Shown: in pieces, positions 15,849 to 25,929 of the stretch | Position numbering within the stretch: the first letter of the stretch is position 1 | Layout: each line of letters opens with the position of its first letter | Assembly (NCBI RefSeq): GCF_900100115.1 | Contig: NZ_FNKL01000003.1 | Span: forward strand, 806,001-870,000 | From: Chryseobacterium soldanellicola | Lineage (GTDB): Bacteria; Bacteroidota; Bacteroidia; Flavobacteriales; Weeksellaceae | Reading direction: 5' to 3' | Length of the DNA: 64,000 bases | Notes under the pieces: generated by a model | Seen by the model: the letters and a program-made list of their open reading frames with translations, nothing else | What the model was told of the DNA's origin: nothing | Databases searched by the model: none | Made by a program: the position numbers and the translations under genes

Positions 15849-17885
15849 CTATTCAGCGATTACTACCACATCAAATTCTTTACACTTTCTTTTTTCCTGA
15901 AGATACTCGGCGATATCATATTTTCCGTTACTTTTTTGCCACATATCCAAACCTCTACCTAACATAATTTTCCAACCATTATTCATAACAATATATCTGT
16001 CGTGAGCGGATTCTTTGAATTCATAATCAAATTCAATATTCATTTCTCCAAGTGAATCTTTTATTTCTTCAAAGTTTATGATAGAGGTTTCTTTAAAATC
16101 ATTATCATTCCAGGTTATTAATTTGATGTTTATTGTTTCTGCCTCTTGGTTTTTTTTGTAAATCAATGAGCATAATTCCATGAAATTTTTAAACTGATGG
16201 GGCAGTCGTATGTAAGGATCTTGGATAAGAAAATCTTTAGCTCCTTCTAAATAGTGCCCAAATAGTCTCTCGTACGAAACATTGGTTTGATTTTCCCGAA
16301 TTTGCTTTGAAAAACTAGATAATGTCTTTGTTTCTTCAATAATCGGTTCGGCTGAAGTTACTTCAACAACTTCAATAGTTCGATTTTCTGTTGCTGCCTG
16401 CTCAATTTGAGATTCTTGTTTAGGCTCACCATATTCAATTTCTTCCAAAGTCTGCACTTCGAATTTTTCATTTGCTTCGTCAGTATACTCAAAATAGACA
16501 GGATCATCATTGAAGGTCTCATCCATTTTAATCAATTGCATTTTAACTCTTTTTCTACATTCTATTGCAAAATCAAGGATGAGTTTTACATCTTCTTTAG
16601 ACATTTTTAAATCCGGGAAGATAATTTTTACCAAACCTGAAAATGTTTTTTCAATCGCTGTTTTGTCTCTTGTAGTAATAGAATTTGAGAGCGTGAAGTA
16701 TTGTTGATACAGTTTGCTATGATCTTCTTTTCTCAACGATTTCAGTACTTCTGCAATATAATCTACAATAAAACCAAAGTCGTTGGTGAACAGCTCATTT
16801 CTCAATTTAGAAACCTCCCACCCCGGTAAATAAGCGTGGATACGGTCTAGAAATGCGGTATCGTGATAATCTTTAGGAAGCGCATCAAAAAGATGTGTGT
16901 GCTTCATCATATACTGAACCGAATGATCTGTATTGCCCACAAAAACCATTGAGGCTTCTGCCTGATAAACATCCGCACCTCGCGAAAAAGACTTGTTGGC
17001 CATATAATTCTTCATAATATCAACCAAACCACGATCTACTCTTTTTGTCTTTCCTGCAAATTCATCATAGGCGATTACGTCCCAATACCCCACCAATCCT
17101 ATGGCTCCGTTGGAATTGTTTACAAACAATTTTGCTTTTGAAACTTCGCCTCCGGAGATTAAAATCCCATGTGGCGATAGTTCTGAAAAAATATGTGATT
17201 TCCCTGTTCCTTTGGGACCCAATTCGATCAAATTATAGTTGTTTTCTGTAAAAGGAATCAGCCTGGATAATTGAATAAATTTGGATCTGGTAGAAAACTC
17301 CTCAGGATTTAAGCCGATAGACTGCATCAGCAAATCCATCCATTCGTCTGTGGTAAAATGAGCACGTTCTTCTTTATATTCCTGAATGTCTACATGTGAA
17401 ATTTGGATGGCTTTTACACTTTCCACAATCCAAGGCAATACACCTCTTTCTTCAGAAGCCATATAAGCCATATTTACGAGTGACCAAACGCCTTCGGAAA
17501 GCAATTTTGGATTCGCCTTCACGATAGAGTCATTAATGGGAATATTTTTCAGTCCCAGATTACTAAAACGGGCTTCGTATCGGTCTTCTTTATCATTCAG
17601 TCTTACCGAAATTTTGTCGATAATTCTGTGTGTTCCTTTTTCTCTGATTTTGGATTTGATGACTTCTGCCTCGTCTCTATGAACAAAGTGATTACTCAAA
17701 ATTCCTTTGACTTTTTCTATACCAATACTGATGATTTCTTCGTCATTGGTAGAACAGTGTTGGCCTAAAAGATACTCTAAAACATAAGATGGAACAACTG
17801 CATTGTCCTTCAGAAATTTGGTAAGATCTTTTCTAACAACCTTTCCTTCAAAATTTGAAATTATTTTTTGATCTAATGCTTTCAT
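15849..17885 (-). CDS. brxL: BREX protein BrxL (Lon-like AAA+)
   Basis: A 678-residue protein matching BrxL. The AAA+ core has Walker A GPKGTGKS at residues 223-230 and a Walker B-like DVIAYDEFAG near 265-275. It carries family blocks such as VGNTDHSVQYMMKHTHLFDALP and FLDRIHAYLPGWEV. BrxL is the terminal gene of type I BREX operons. It forms a DNA-binding AAA+ multimer needed for defence but not for host methylation. It is the last gene of the operon here, 10 bases after pglZ. Residues of about 480-540 form a low-complexity acidic linker before the C-terminal domain. Confidence 0.93.
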   Translation of the reverse strand: MKALDQKIISNFEGKVVRKDLTKFLKDNAVVPSYVLEYLLGQHCSTNDEEIISIGIEKVKGILSNHFVHRDEAEVIKSKIREKGTHRIIDKISVRLNDKEDRYEARFSNLGLKNIPINDSIVKANPKLLSEGVWSLVNMAYMASEERGVLPWIVESVKAIQISHVDIQEYKEERAHFTTDEWMDLLMQSIGLNPEEFSTRSKFIQLSRLIPFTENNYNLIELGPKGTGKSHIFSELSPHGILISGGEVSKAKLFVNNSNGAIGLVGYWDVIAYDEFAGKTKRVDRGLVDIMKNYMANKSFSRGADVYQAEASMVFVGNTDHSVQYMMKHTHLFDALPKDYHDTAFLDRIHAYLPGWEVSKLRNELFTNDFGFIVDYIAEVLKSLRKEDHSKLYQQYFTLSNSITTRDKTAIEKTFSGLVKIIFPDLKMSKEDVKLILDFAIECRKRVKMQLIKMDETFNDDPVYFEYTDEANEKFEVQTLEEIEYGEPKQESQIEQAATENRTIEVVEVTSAEPIIEETKTLSSFSKQIRENQTNVSYERLFGHYLEGAKDFLIQDPYIRLPHQFKNFMELCSLIYKKNQEAETINIKLITWNDNDFKETSIINFEEIKDSLGEMNIEFDYEFKESAHDRYIVMNNGWKIMLGRGLDMWQKSNGKYDIAEYLQEKRKCKEFDVVVIAE

Positions 17886-17895
17886 AGTGTTTTTT

Positions 17896-20442
17896 TTAAT
17901 CGAAGCTGTCTATTTCTTCTAATAAGTTTATTTTGATTGGATCAGACATCAAGGAGTTTAATGAATCATCTTTATCAAATACTTTAATAAATCCATTTTT
18001 CATTTTAGAGCCTTTGGTTGTTAACTCTAATCGTACTTCAAAACTTCTCTCGGCTGGAAGTTCGCTGGTTAAATTTAAAACAATTTCTTCCTCGTTTGAA
18101 ATAATGTGATGGTCAAGGTCATAGACGGCAATCTTAATCACTCGTGATTTAAAGCCTGATCCTATCGGCTCTACCTGCAAAAAGTTTAATTTAATGATAC
18201 TTGTAGACGCCGATTTCAAGTTGTCAATCCTTTTAAAATTCACTTTTTTGGCCATATTCCTACGATTTCTATATAATTGGAATACCGGAACTATTAGTTC
18301 TTGTAATGCAGCACCTCCATGTACAAACTGTTTACCAATATTTCCTTTTTTTCTAAATCTGTTAATGGCTTTTGGAAGGATCACTTGTACATCCGATTTT
18401 ACATTGGTAGTTGCCGATAAAGGAAATTGATAGATATCCGGAAACTCTTTAGCATCTGTAGTAAGACAAAAACGGGTGTGATCTTTTAAGGTATTTTTTA
18501 AAGCAGGTAACTGCTGTGATGTGGCATCGGAAATCTTTTTATAATTGAAGAGAAAACCGTGATCTGCCGTTACCAAGACATTGTAAATATTGAAATTGCC
18601 ATATAATTTTTTGATTAACGATTTCAATTGCGCAATGCACTGCTCTGCAGATTCAAAAGTATAATATTCTGAACCCTGTTTGTCACCAATGGAATCCATC
18701 CAATTATGGTAAACATAAATGGTTTGCTTATCTTTTAAATAATTTCGTCCTTCTTCTGTATTAAACTTCGAAAAAGTAGCGTAATCTATGACTCCTGAAT
18801 TTTGCTCTGCCAGTTTCAAAATCTGTTCACGATTGGTACTCACCGTTTTAATCCCTGCAATGCTGTAATCAATGGAATCTTCCGAAATAATGGCTTCAAT
18901 TTTTTGATTAGGTAATAAATTACTCATTCCCAAATTTGTATAAGACGGAATAGACGCCACCATTGCCGAACAGGTGATGTTGTTGTCTGATTCTACGTTT
19001 AACTCGTTCATCAATTCAATGCCCAGCTCATAACGGAATGCATCTGAAATAATGATTACTTTTTTATTGGAAATAGGTGCTACAAAGTCTTGGTAAAAAT
19101 TAAATTGTTTGCTTGTTGTAAGTTTTTCAAAATCGAAATTGATTTCGTCCAGACTTTTTACCCAAGGATTATTTAAGTCAATCAAATATTGATCGTAGGT
19201 TTTGTTAAGTTCGGCAAATACATTTTCATAAGCTGGCAACATCTCTTCAGAAAACTGTTGATAAGCGGTAAATGCCAATCTGTAAAAGCTATCTAACTTA
19301 TACAATTCTTTTTCGTAGCGGTTTAGATAATCTTGAGGTTTGTTAAAAACAAAATCGCTATACCTGCGAATCATCTCAAAGAATCTCGCAGTATACAATA
19401 TAAAGGTTACTTTTTGTTCATACCCTTCATATTGTTCTATATTATTATGAAATGATGCATATTTTGCGACCACATCAGAAGGTGCGGTTAAAACTTCATT
19501 AAGCGAATTATGTAACTGCGATTGAACGATTTTTTTTGTTCTAAAACCATATTCCTGCTCGAAACCGTACAACTTATATATTTTTTCTTCTTGTATGCCC
19601 GATCCGAGCTCGTCTAATATGCGGTCAAGATGTACTGATTTATTTTTATCATCTTGCCAGTCTTTAAAGAAATTATTGATTTTTATTTTGGAAGTATCGT
19701 CACTTAATTTCAGCGTATGGTATGGATCTCTTTTATCAACATTCACAATAAAATACATCATCATATTGTATTTCAGTTGTAGAAAAAGTGCCTTCAAAGT
19801 ATCATATCGGATATCTTCTAGAGTTGTATTGAACAGCTGTACGATATTTTGTTTGAGCACTTCATCTAAACCTGCGTCCATCAATAATTGTTGTTTTTTC
19901 TCCCAAGCATCTTTTCCTTCCTGCAACAGTTCAAAAATGCGCATAAGATTAAACGCCATATTTCCAGCTTTCTTTTCATCCAAAATAATGGATATGACGG
20001 CGGTATATAATCTATTGATTTCAAAAGGCTTGTTGGTAAGTGCCGGCAATAGTTTAGACTGGTTTTTCTTCGCTTTGATCCATTTTTTGACTTTACTTAC
20101 ATTGTCTCTCTGCTGTAGTGGGATATTGTATTGCTGCAACAAATCAGAAATTTCGTCCATTGCCAGAATATTTCCTGTTAATAGTAAATCTGTGAGCGGA
20201 TAATGGATATATTCTTTTTCTTTTGGCTCCTCATAAGGATGGTATAAAAGTATTTTATCTGTTTTTTCTTTAAACTCTACATCGTACTTTACCGCAAAAA
20301 AATTACGGTTTACATATACTACTTTAAAATCAGATTGATTATAGCCCATCAATTCATCTTCGTATTCTTTTTCTGCATCAAATAGGAATAAAATCGGGAA
20401 TTCAATTTCCGTAAATTTTTTCTTTATTTTTTCTACAATCAT
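17896..20442 (-). CDS. pglZ: BREX protein PglZ/BrxZ
   Basis: An 848-residue protein with the PglZ alkaline-phosphatase-like fold. Metal-site motifs include VIIISDAFRYELG near residue 460 and LVTADHGFLFNY near 625. The N-terminal half is helical and BREX-specific. PglZ is the one gene shared by all BREX and Pgl systems and probably acts in a complex with the methyltransferase. It lies between a DUF262/DUF1524 gene (91 bases upstream) and brxL (10 bases downstream). Confidence 0.93.
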   Translation of the reverse strand: MIVEKIKKKFTEIEFPILFLFDAEKEYEDELMGYNQSDFKVVYVNRNFFAVKYDVEFKEKTDKILLYHPYEEPKEKEYIHYPLTDLLLTGNILAMDEISDLLQQYNIPLQQRDNVSKVKKWIKAKKNQSKLLPALTNKPFEINRLYTAVISIILDEKKAGNMAFNLMRIFELLQEGKDAWEKKQQLLMDAGLDEVLKQNIVQLFNTTLEDIRYDTLKALFLQLKYNMMMYFIVNVDKRDPYHTLKLSDDTSKIKINNFFKDWQDDKNKSVHLDRILDELGSGIQEEKIYKLYGFEQEYGFRTKKIVQSQLHNSLNEVLTAPSDVVAKYASFHNNIEQYEGYEQKVTFILYTARFFEMIRRYSDFVFNKPQDYLNRYEKELYKLDSFYRLAFTAYQQFSEEMLPAYENVFAELNKTYDQYLIDLNNPWVKSLDEINFDFEKLTTSKQFNFYQDFVAPISNKKVIIISDAFRYELGIELMNELNVESDNNITCSAMVASIPSYTNLGMSNLLPNQKIEAIISEDSIDYSIAGIKTVSTNREQILKLAEQNSGVIDYATFSKFNTEEGRNYLKDKQTIYVYHNWMDSIGDKQGSEYYTFESAEQCIAQLKSLIKKLYGNFNIYNVLVTADHGFLFNYKKISDATSQQLPALKNTLKDHTRFCLTTDAKEFPDIYQFPLSATTNVKSDVQVILPKAINRFRKKGNIGKQFVHGGAALQELIVPVFQLYRNRRNMAKKVNFKRIDNLKSASTSIIKLNFLQVEPIGSGFKSRVIKIAVYDLDHHIISNEEEIVLNLTSELPAERSFEVRLELTTKGSKMKNGFIKVFDKDDSLNSLMSDPIKINLLEEIDSFD

Positions 20443-20481
20443 TTCAATTCTTTTATTAAGAGCTTATCAATACCTGTCGTT

Positions 20482-20518
20482 TAACGCATAGACTATAAAA
20501 TTATTGATTTATGCGTTA
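20482..20518. promoter_or_regulatory. 9-bp inverted repeat between pglZ and the DUF262 gene
   Basis: TAACGCATA (20482-20490) and TATGCGTTA (20510-20518) are perfect inverted repeats separated by 19 bases, within the only sizeable gap in the BREX operon. It could be an operator for an internal promoter, an mRNA processing hairpin, or a scar of insertion of the DUF262 gene. Confidence 0.4.
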
Positions 20519-20533
20519 TTTATCAGTCATTAA

Positions 20534-22345
20534 TTATAGTAATATTTTTTCTAATGTATAAATCATTTTATCCTTGCGCGCTTCATAAAAACTAATGAAA
20601 CTACTAAAATCAAGGCTTATATTATTGTCTAAATAATTTTCCGTAAAAAATTTAGATAGATCTGGGACATTTTGAAGACCATGCTTATTTTTGCCATTTA
20701 CCCAATCTTTCAAAGCACTGTTATTTTTTGATTCATTCTTTCTACCTTCTAATAGTTGTAGATTTGGTAATGTATCTTTCAGTTCTAACCACAATTTTCT
20801 ATCTTCTTCAGTAAGATTTATTAAATCAAAAGCTTCGTCTCTAAACCCAGAATTAGGATGCATGTGATCTTGATGATAATAAATTTCCGAGAATTTATTA
20901 TTAGGATATAATATGGACAAGATATAAAACGAACTGGCGCTGAGTTTTGTATTCATAAAATCAGCAATATCATCTTTGTTAATTTTCAAAGATTTGTTTG
21001 CTGCTAATCTTGCCTCTAGCATCCTTTCTAATGGAAAGATGGTACTTTCCAAATTATAAACATTTCCTTCATTAGATTTTCCTCTCAATACATTTCTTAA
21101 AGCACCAATGATTTGATCTCCCTGACCTCCGTAAATATTTTTTAAGTGAGCATAAAGCAGGTACTTATGGATATTATCAACGCTAGTTTTATTTGAATAA
21201 TTACCGCCTTTAAAAATGAAATAGGCAATTACAATGATTGAATTTTGAGAAGCCAAATTCTCTTTTGAGAAGCCAAAATCAATGAGCAAATCCAAAGTTC
21301 GGTTTACCGCATTCTCTATTTCTGACCATTTATTTTTGATCAATTGCACATTGTCAGATTTAAAAGAATTCACCTTAAACAAAACAGGCAAATCGCATAA
21401 AACCAAACAAGTTCTCATCAAAAAATCGTTATTAAAACTAAAGCCTTCCCCTTTTTGATTGATATGCTTTAAAAAGTTTTCAATGACATCCCTTCCATCT
21501 TCCCAAGTGGCAACAATGGTTGAAAATAATAAATCAGTTTTTGACAGTATCGTTCCACCGCTGTTTACTCGAATAAAAATTTCAAGAATATCCTCTAAAT
21601 CATCGTTTTTAATATTAAAGTAATTTACAAGTGGCTCATTGAGTCGTTTATGTAAATCACGCAATCCTTTTTTTACGAACCTTTTTTGCTCCTTAAATTT
21701 TGCCTTTTGAACATCTGAAATTTTGCCTTCCGTCAGATTGTCAAAAATATCATCAATATCCGGGTCATCATTCCATTTTAAAATATCTCCAACTAAAAAC
21801 CAGTATATGAATTCTCCTTCTGCACTGGTACTTTGCTTAGATTCAGATTCAGTTAAAAATTTAAATTCAAAATTAAATGCACGATCAAAATCCAGTTCCC
21901 CCTTATCATTTTCTATGTAAGGTAAATTCAACAAGTTTAAATATAACTTAGTCTTTGGATAAGCATGATCGCTTTTACGCTTAAAGTTTTTCAATTTTAC
22001 AGCGTGTGTTCCCTGCAATCCTAGATAAATGGAACTCAAACGCTGTTGGCCATCAAGCACACCCACGATTTCTTCATATAAAAATGAACCGGTTTTTCGC
22101 TTATTGTAAGGATTACGCTCATCGTAGGTTTTTAAAAATTCGTAGAAAACATATTCATTTGCTTTATCTTTCTTTAATGTCCAGAAAAGAAAAGAACCAA
22201 TAGGATAATTCCGCATAATGGAATCAAACAATTTTTCTATTTTCCATCTTGGCCAAACAAATCTTCTTTGAATGGCAGGAAGATAAGCTTTACTGTGTTC
22301 TATATCTGTAACTATCTGTTTTATAGACGTATTTTGATAACTCAT
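20534..22345 (-). CDS. DUF262-DUF1524 nuclease embedded in BREX (BrxU/GmrSD-like)
   Basis: A 603-residue protein. The N-terminal DUF262 (ParB-like, GmrS) domain has the DGQQR motif at residues 98-102 and the QRRFVW block at 26-31. The C-terminal part has a His-rich motif (HQDHMHP, about 490-496) and a later NxxLLxGxxN-like segment (LQLLEGRKNESKNN), as in the DUF1524 HNH-type nuclease of GmrSD enzymes. Such fused enzymes (BrxU type) restrict modified phage DNA and are known companions of BREX loci. It lies between pglX and pglZ in the same orientation, suggesting co-expression. The nuclease assignment rests on motif resemblance only. Confidence 0.82.
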   Translation of the reverse strand: MSYQNTSIKQIVTDIEHSKAYLPAIQRRFVWPRWKIEKLFDSIMRNYPIGSFLFWTLKKDKANEYVFYEFLKTYDERNPYNKRKTGSFLYEEIVGVLDGQQRLSSIYLGLQGTHAVKLKNFKRKSDHAYPKTKLYLNLLNLPYIENDKGELDFDRAFNFEFKFLTESESKQSTSAEGEFIYWFLVGDILKWNDDPDIDDIFDNLTEGKISDVQKAKFKEQKRFVKKGLRDLHKRLNEPLVNYFNIKNDDLEDILEIFIRVNSGGTILSKTDLLFSTIVATWEDGRDVIENFLKHINQKGEGFSFNNDFLMRTCLVLCDLPVLFKVNSFKSDNVQLIKNKWSEIENAVNRTLDLLIDFGFSKENLASQNSIIVIAYFIFKGGNYSNKTSVDNIHKYLLYAHLKNIYGGQGDQIIGALRNVLRGKSNEGNVYNLESTIFPLERMLEARLAANKSLKINKDDIADFMNTKLSASSFYILSILYPNNKFSEIYYHQDHMHPNSGFRDEAFDLINLTEEDRKLWLELKDTLPNLQLLEGRKNESKNNSALKDWVNGKNKHGLQNVPDLSKFFTENYLDNNISLDFSSFISFYEARKDKMIYTLEKILL

Positions 22346-22356
22346 TTTTTCTTTCT

Positions 22357-25300
22357 TTAAATCACCGCCACAGCTCCCGCAAACTTTGCATAGTTCACTG
22401 TTACGCCATCATCCAGATCAAAAGTGATTTGAAGATCGGCCAATTGTTTTAAAACTTCATTATACTCTTTGAGCTCAATCATTTGCTTTTGCAGACTTTC
22501 AAACGTTTTGAGTTCTGGTTTAGACAAATTGGCTTCGTTTTCTTTAAACACTTCGTATTGATTGCGCAGGTATTCCTGATGTGGATGCAGGTAGTTTCGC
22601 ATTATTTTTTGTACAGTATAGCCATCCATACGGTGCATATAAACCAATACGCGGAAAGCCGCGGTTTGCGGTTTTTTAGGATTGGAAGAGAACAACCAAT
22701 AGATAGGTTTTTTCTTGTATTGCGTGCCGGAAATATGGTAAGGCCAGAATTTCTCGGTCATCCATTTATCGAGCTTCATACCCAACGCATCGTCTATAAA
22801 GTTTAGGTTTTGAGTATGGCTTTCTTCTCCGTAGATACGGTGCAAGATGTCTTCTGTTCGTTTTACGGCATCATCCGGAAATGCGCAGGCGGCACCCATC
22901 AATGGTAAGATGGCATCTTCATCTATTTGCATGGTAAAAGGCAAGGCGGCTTCTGAAACTTCATAATTTGCCAATTCTTCTTCTGTTGGGTTTGGATATG
23001 CAATGTGTAAACCTTTTTTGTCTAAACGGTAACGACCCAACATACAACCTACCAAATACGACAGCAACTGACTGATGACCATCTCTTTCTGAACAGGCAA
23101 AACTACCGCTTCTCCCACTCTATAAGCAGGTTCTAATTGCGTTAACTCATCTGCTTTTAACTCATCCTGCAAAATGGTAATGTCTTTTAGGGCTACTTCT
23201 GGCGTAAGCTCATCCTGCAAACCGTAGATGCCTATAAAAATACGGTTGAGTTCTTCTTCATTGCTATGCAATTGGAAAAATTCTTGGCTAACCTTTCCTT
23301 GCCAGGTTTGATACGCCAAAGACAGCGATGCCTGCTGCTGTGCCAACAAAGGATTCTGCTCAAAATCCCAGGAAGTTTCTCGGGAATCCCAGTCAGTTTT
23401 GGAGATGGAAATTGCATCACTAACATAATTTTTAACATCTGAAAGATCTTTCGGTGATTCAATTAGCAGAATCTTAGAAATATCTCCGGGTTGGAAATTT
23501 AAAGTTGGTGCTAAAAACTCCAAATATCTTTTCGCAATTAATGAGTTTGTTAATCCTGCGAAATATTCAATATTATCATTAGCAAATAATGTACATCCAC
23601 CATTATCAAACAGACTACCGATTGGCGAAAATCTTGTACTAAATCCTCCGCTTGAAATTGTACTCCAAGTAAATCCTTCTCTAAAATAAAATGATTGATT
23701 TCTAATTGTCGGCTTCTTTTTCTCTAGAATTAGTCGACTTTTTATTTCTTCGCCATCATTCTTCCAATTAATTAGATATTCACGATTTCCATACCATTTT
23801 CTATAACCTCCTCCTTTATTATAAGGAAACCATTTAAGATTTTTGTTTAATGAAAATACTGATGAATTTTTCAATGAAACTTCTGTCCATAATTTGAGAA
23901 AAAGGTCATTTTCTCCTGTGTCAAGTCCTTTGCGAGGAAAAGCGGAAGAACCTAATAATTTTCCTTCAGAATAAATATTTTGTTCTCTTTCACTTACCCA
24001 ATACGCAATCGGGCTTCCCGGTATTTTTTCAAAATTGGTTTGGGGAATTCTTGCAAACCGACCATTATTTTTTTTAGGAAATTCAAAAGGTATATTTGGT
24101 ATTCGATCAACATCATCTATAGTCAAATAAGAATATTCACCAATTTTCACTTTTTTACTTTTTTCTAAAACTAACATTGCAGTGCCAAAAGCTATTCCCA
24201 GTATATGCCAACCAAAATGACCAAGACCAACAATTGAATATTTTTCGATTATAGATTTTCTTAAATTTTCGTATGATGACAAAAACATCCAAGATTCCAT
24301 TGTGATACAGCCCATTCTTGCATTGTCTTTCACAAAACACATCATTTGCTCCATAAACACAGCAAACAAATCCGATTTAGAATTGGGATAGTTTTTTACA
24401 AGATAATCCTTCAAAGTCCCATTCATCGATTTTTGCCCCATGTACGGCGGGTTGGCTACCACGGCGGCGTACTGCTGGGTCAATACCAAGGCTACTTCTA
24501 CATAATCTTTCAGGTACGTCCAAATGGCTTGTTGCTCCAGATCTAAAGTTCCGGCTTGGCTTTTTTGCTGCCAGGTTTGGTATTGTTGTTTCAACACCGC
24601 AATAGCTTCTTCGGGCAAAGAAAGTTTCAGGGCAGAACCTATGTTTTTGCCTTGGCGCAGCTGATCTATGGTTTGGTAAATTTCTTTTACATATTTGTTG
24701 TTGGTAAATGTGGCAATATCTTCGCTCACAAAACCGTGTTCTTCAGGAAAAGCATACACATGTGGCAAAACCGCCAAAGTATTGCCCAGCAAGGTTTTTC
24801 CTTCTCCTCGGGCAGCGGTTTCCAGCTGCTGTGCAGCTTTTAATAAAATGGCAAAACGGGACAACTGCATCGCGCGGTCATCCAGATCCAGACCATACAA
24901 ATTGTTTTTTAAAATGCTTTCTACGGCTTGTTTGGCGCCATACCCTTGCTCGCGGTACATTTTGTAGAGCCACTCAAAACCTGTGACCAAAATATGCCCC
25001 GATCCGCAAGCGGGATCTATGAGCGTGAGTTGGTTAATATCGTCTATCAATGGGCTGTTGCCATTGGTTTCGTTTTCTACCAAATACTTCATTTGGCTTT
25101 TGAGCTCAGAGTTTTCCTCGTAATCCAGATAGATTTTCCCCACGGTATTTTCTACCATATAGTTTACAATCCACTTGGGTGTAAAAATCTGGGTAGCGGC
25201 AGGGATGTCTTCGGCTCTTGCTTTTTTGTTGGCTTTAAAACCTTTGAAGACTTCATCTTTACGGTCGGCAATATAAAACTGGTACAGCCAGCCGATGAGT

Positions 25301-25929
25301 TCTACATGTGTAAAATCTTCCGCAGAGATATTGGCTTCATCATTCAGCATCGCTACAAAACCGTCTGCTGTAAGCAAATCATTAGGTATTAAAATTTCGG
25401 TATAGTCATCCAAATGCCCAAAAACTTCTTTCAGCAAAGGGTGCGTGTTGCAATATTGGGTAATGAGAATGGCAAAAGCTTTTTCGTCGTCATTTTGCAA
25501 AAGTGCTTCCTGCAGGCTGGCTTTCTGCGCAGCGTTGGTTACCGCGTGTTGTCCGGCTTTTGCCTGTTGTAAAATCATTGGCACCAAACTCCCATCCTGA
25601 AAACGCAATACCCGATCGATGAAGTTATTTTCTTCTAAAATCTTGATGGCCGCCAAACGGTTGAACCAGGTATAGGCGGCTTCTTCTGTTACATCTTTTA
25701 CCGATTCTTTGGATTTTTGAATTTTTTCTTTGAGTTTTTTCCACTTGGGCACGCTGGTCACATCATTGTACACGGCACCACGAAAGGTAAAACCTCCGGG
25801 AATAGCTTCGGGCTCTGCCGTTACAGCGCCTTTGTCGTCAAATCCCCAAAACAATAATTGGTTGGCAACGCCCTTGTACAATTGAATTCTCGCTTGTTTG
25901 GCGAAAGATTTTATTTTGTTGGTGTTCAT
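22357..25929 (-). CDS. pglX: BREX-1 adenine-specific DNA methyltransferase PglX
   Basis: A 1190-residue gamma-class N6-adenine methyltransferase. The SAM-binding motif DPACGSGHIL is near residue 308 and the catalytic NPPYMG near 493, with an extended C-terminal specificity region. PglX marks host DNA at a short asymmetric site so that BREX can tell host from phage. The gene starts directly at the brxC stop (25929). Position 25929 is shared by both reading frames, a one-base overlap typical of coupled genes. DNA around 24.4-25.7 kb is visibly richer in GC than the rest of the operon. Confidence 0.95.
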   Translation of the reverse strand: MNTNKIKSFAKQARIQLYKGVANQLLFWGFDDKGAVTAEPEAIPGGFTFRGAVYNDVTSVPKWKKLKEKIQKSKESVKDVTEEAAYTWFNRLAAIKILEENNFIDRVLRFQDGSLVPMILQQAKAGQHAVTNAAQKASLQEALLQNDDEKAFAILITQYCNTHPLLKEVFGHLDDYTEILIPNDLLTADGFVAMLNDEANISAEDFTHVELIGWLYQFYIADRKDEVFKGFKANKKARAEDIPAATQIFTPKWIVNYMVENTVGKIYLDYEENSELKSQMKYLVENETNGNSPLIDDINQLTLIDPACGSGHILVTGFEWLYKMYREQGYGAKQAVESILKNNLYGLDLDDRAMQLSRFAILLKAAQQLETAARGEGKTLLGNTLAVLPHVYAFPEEHGFVSEDIATFTNNKYVKEIYQTIDQLRQGKNIGSALKLSLPEEAIAVLKQQYQTWQQKSQAGTLDLEQQAIWTYLKDYVEVALVLTQQYAAVVANPPYMGQKSMNGTLKDYLVKNYPNSKSDLFAVFMEQMMCFVKDNARMGCITMESWMFLSSYENLRKSIIEKYSIVGLGHFGWHILGIAFGTAMLVLEKSKKVKIGEYSYLTIDDVDRIPNIPFEFPKKNNGRFARIPQTNFEKIPGSPIAYWVSEREQNIYSEGKLLGSSAFPRKGLDTGENDLFLKLWTEVSLKNSSVFSLNKNLKWFPYNKGGGYRKWYGNREYLINWKNDGEEIKSRLILEKKKPTIRNQSFYFREGFTWSTISSGGFSTRFSPIGSLFDNGGCTLFANDNIEYFAGLTNSLIAKRYLEFLAPTLNFQPGDISKILLIESPKDLSDVKNYVSDAISISKTDWDSRETSWDFEQNPLLAQQQASLSLAYQTWQGKVSQEFFQLHSNEEELNRIFIGIYGLQDELTPEVALKDITILQDELKADELTQLEPAYRVGEAVVLPVQKEMVISQLLSYLVGCMLGRYRLDKKGLHIAYPNPTEEELANYEVSEAALPFTMQIDEDAILPLMGAACAFPDDAVKRTEDILHRIYGEESHTQNLNFIDDALGMKLDKWMTEKFWPYHISGTQYKKKPIYWLFSSNPKKPQTAAFRVLVYMHRMDGYTVQKIMRNYLHPHQEYLRNQYEVFKENEANLSKPELKTFESLQKQMIELKEYNEVLKQLADLQITFDLDDGVTVNYAKFAGAVAVI

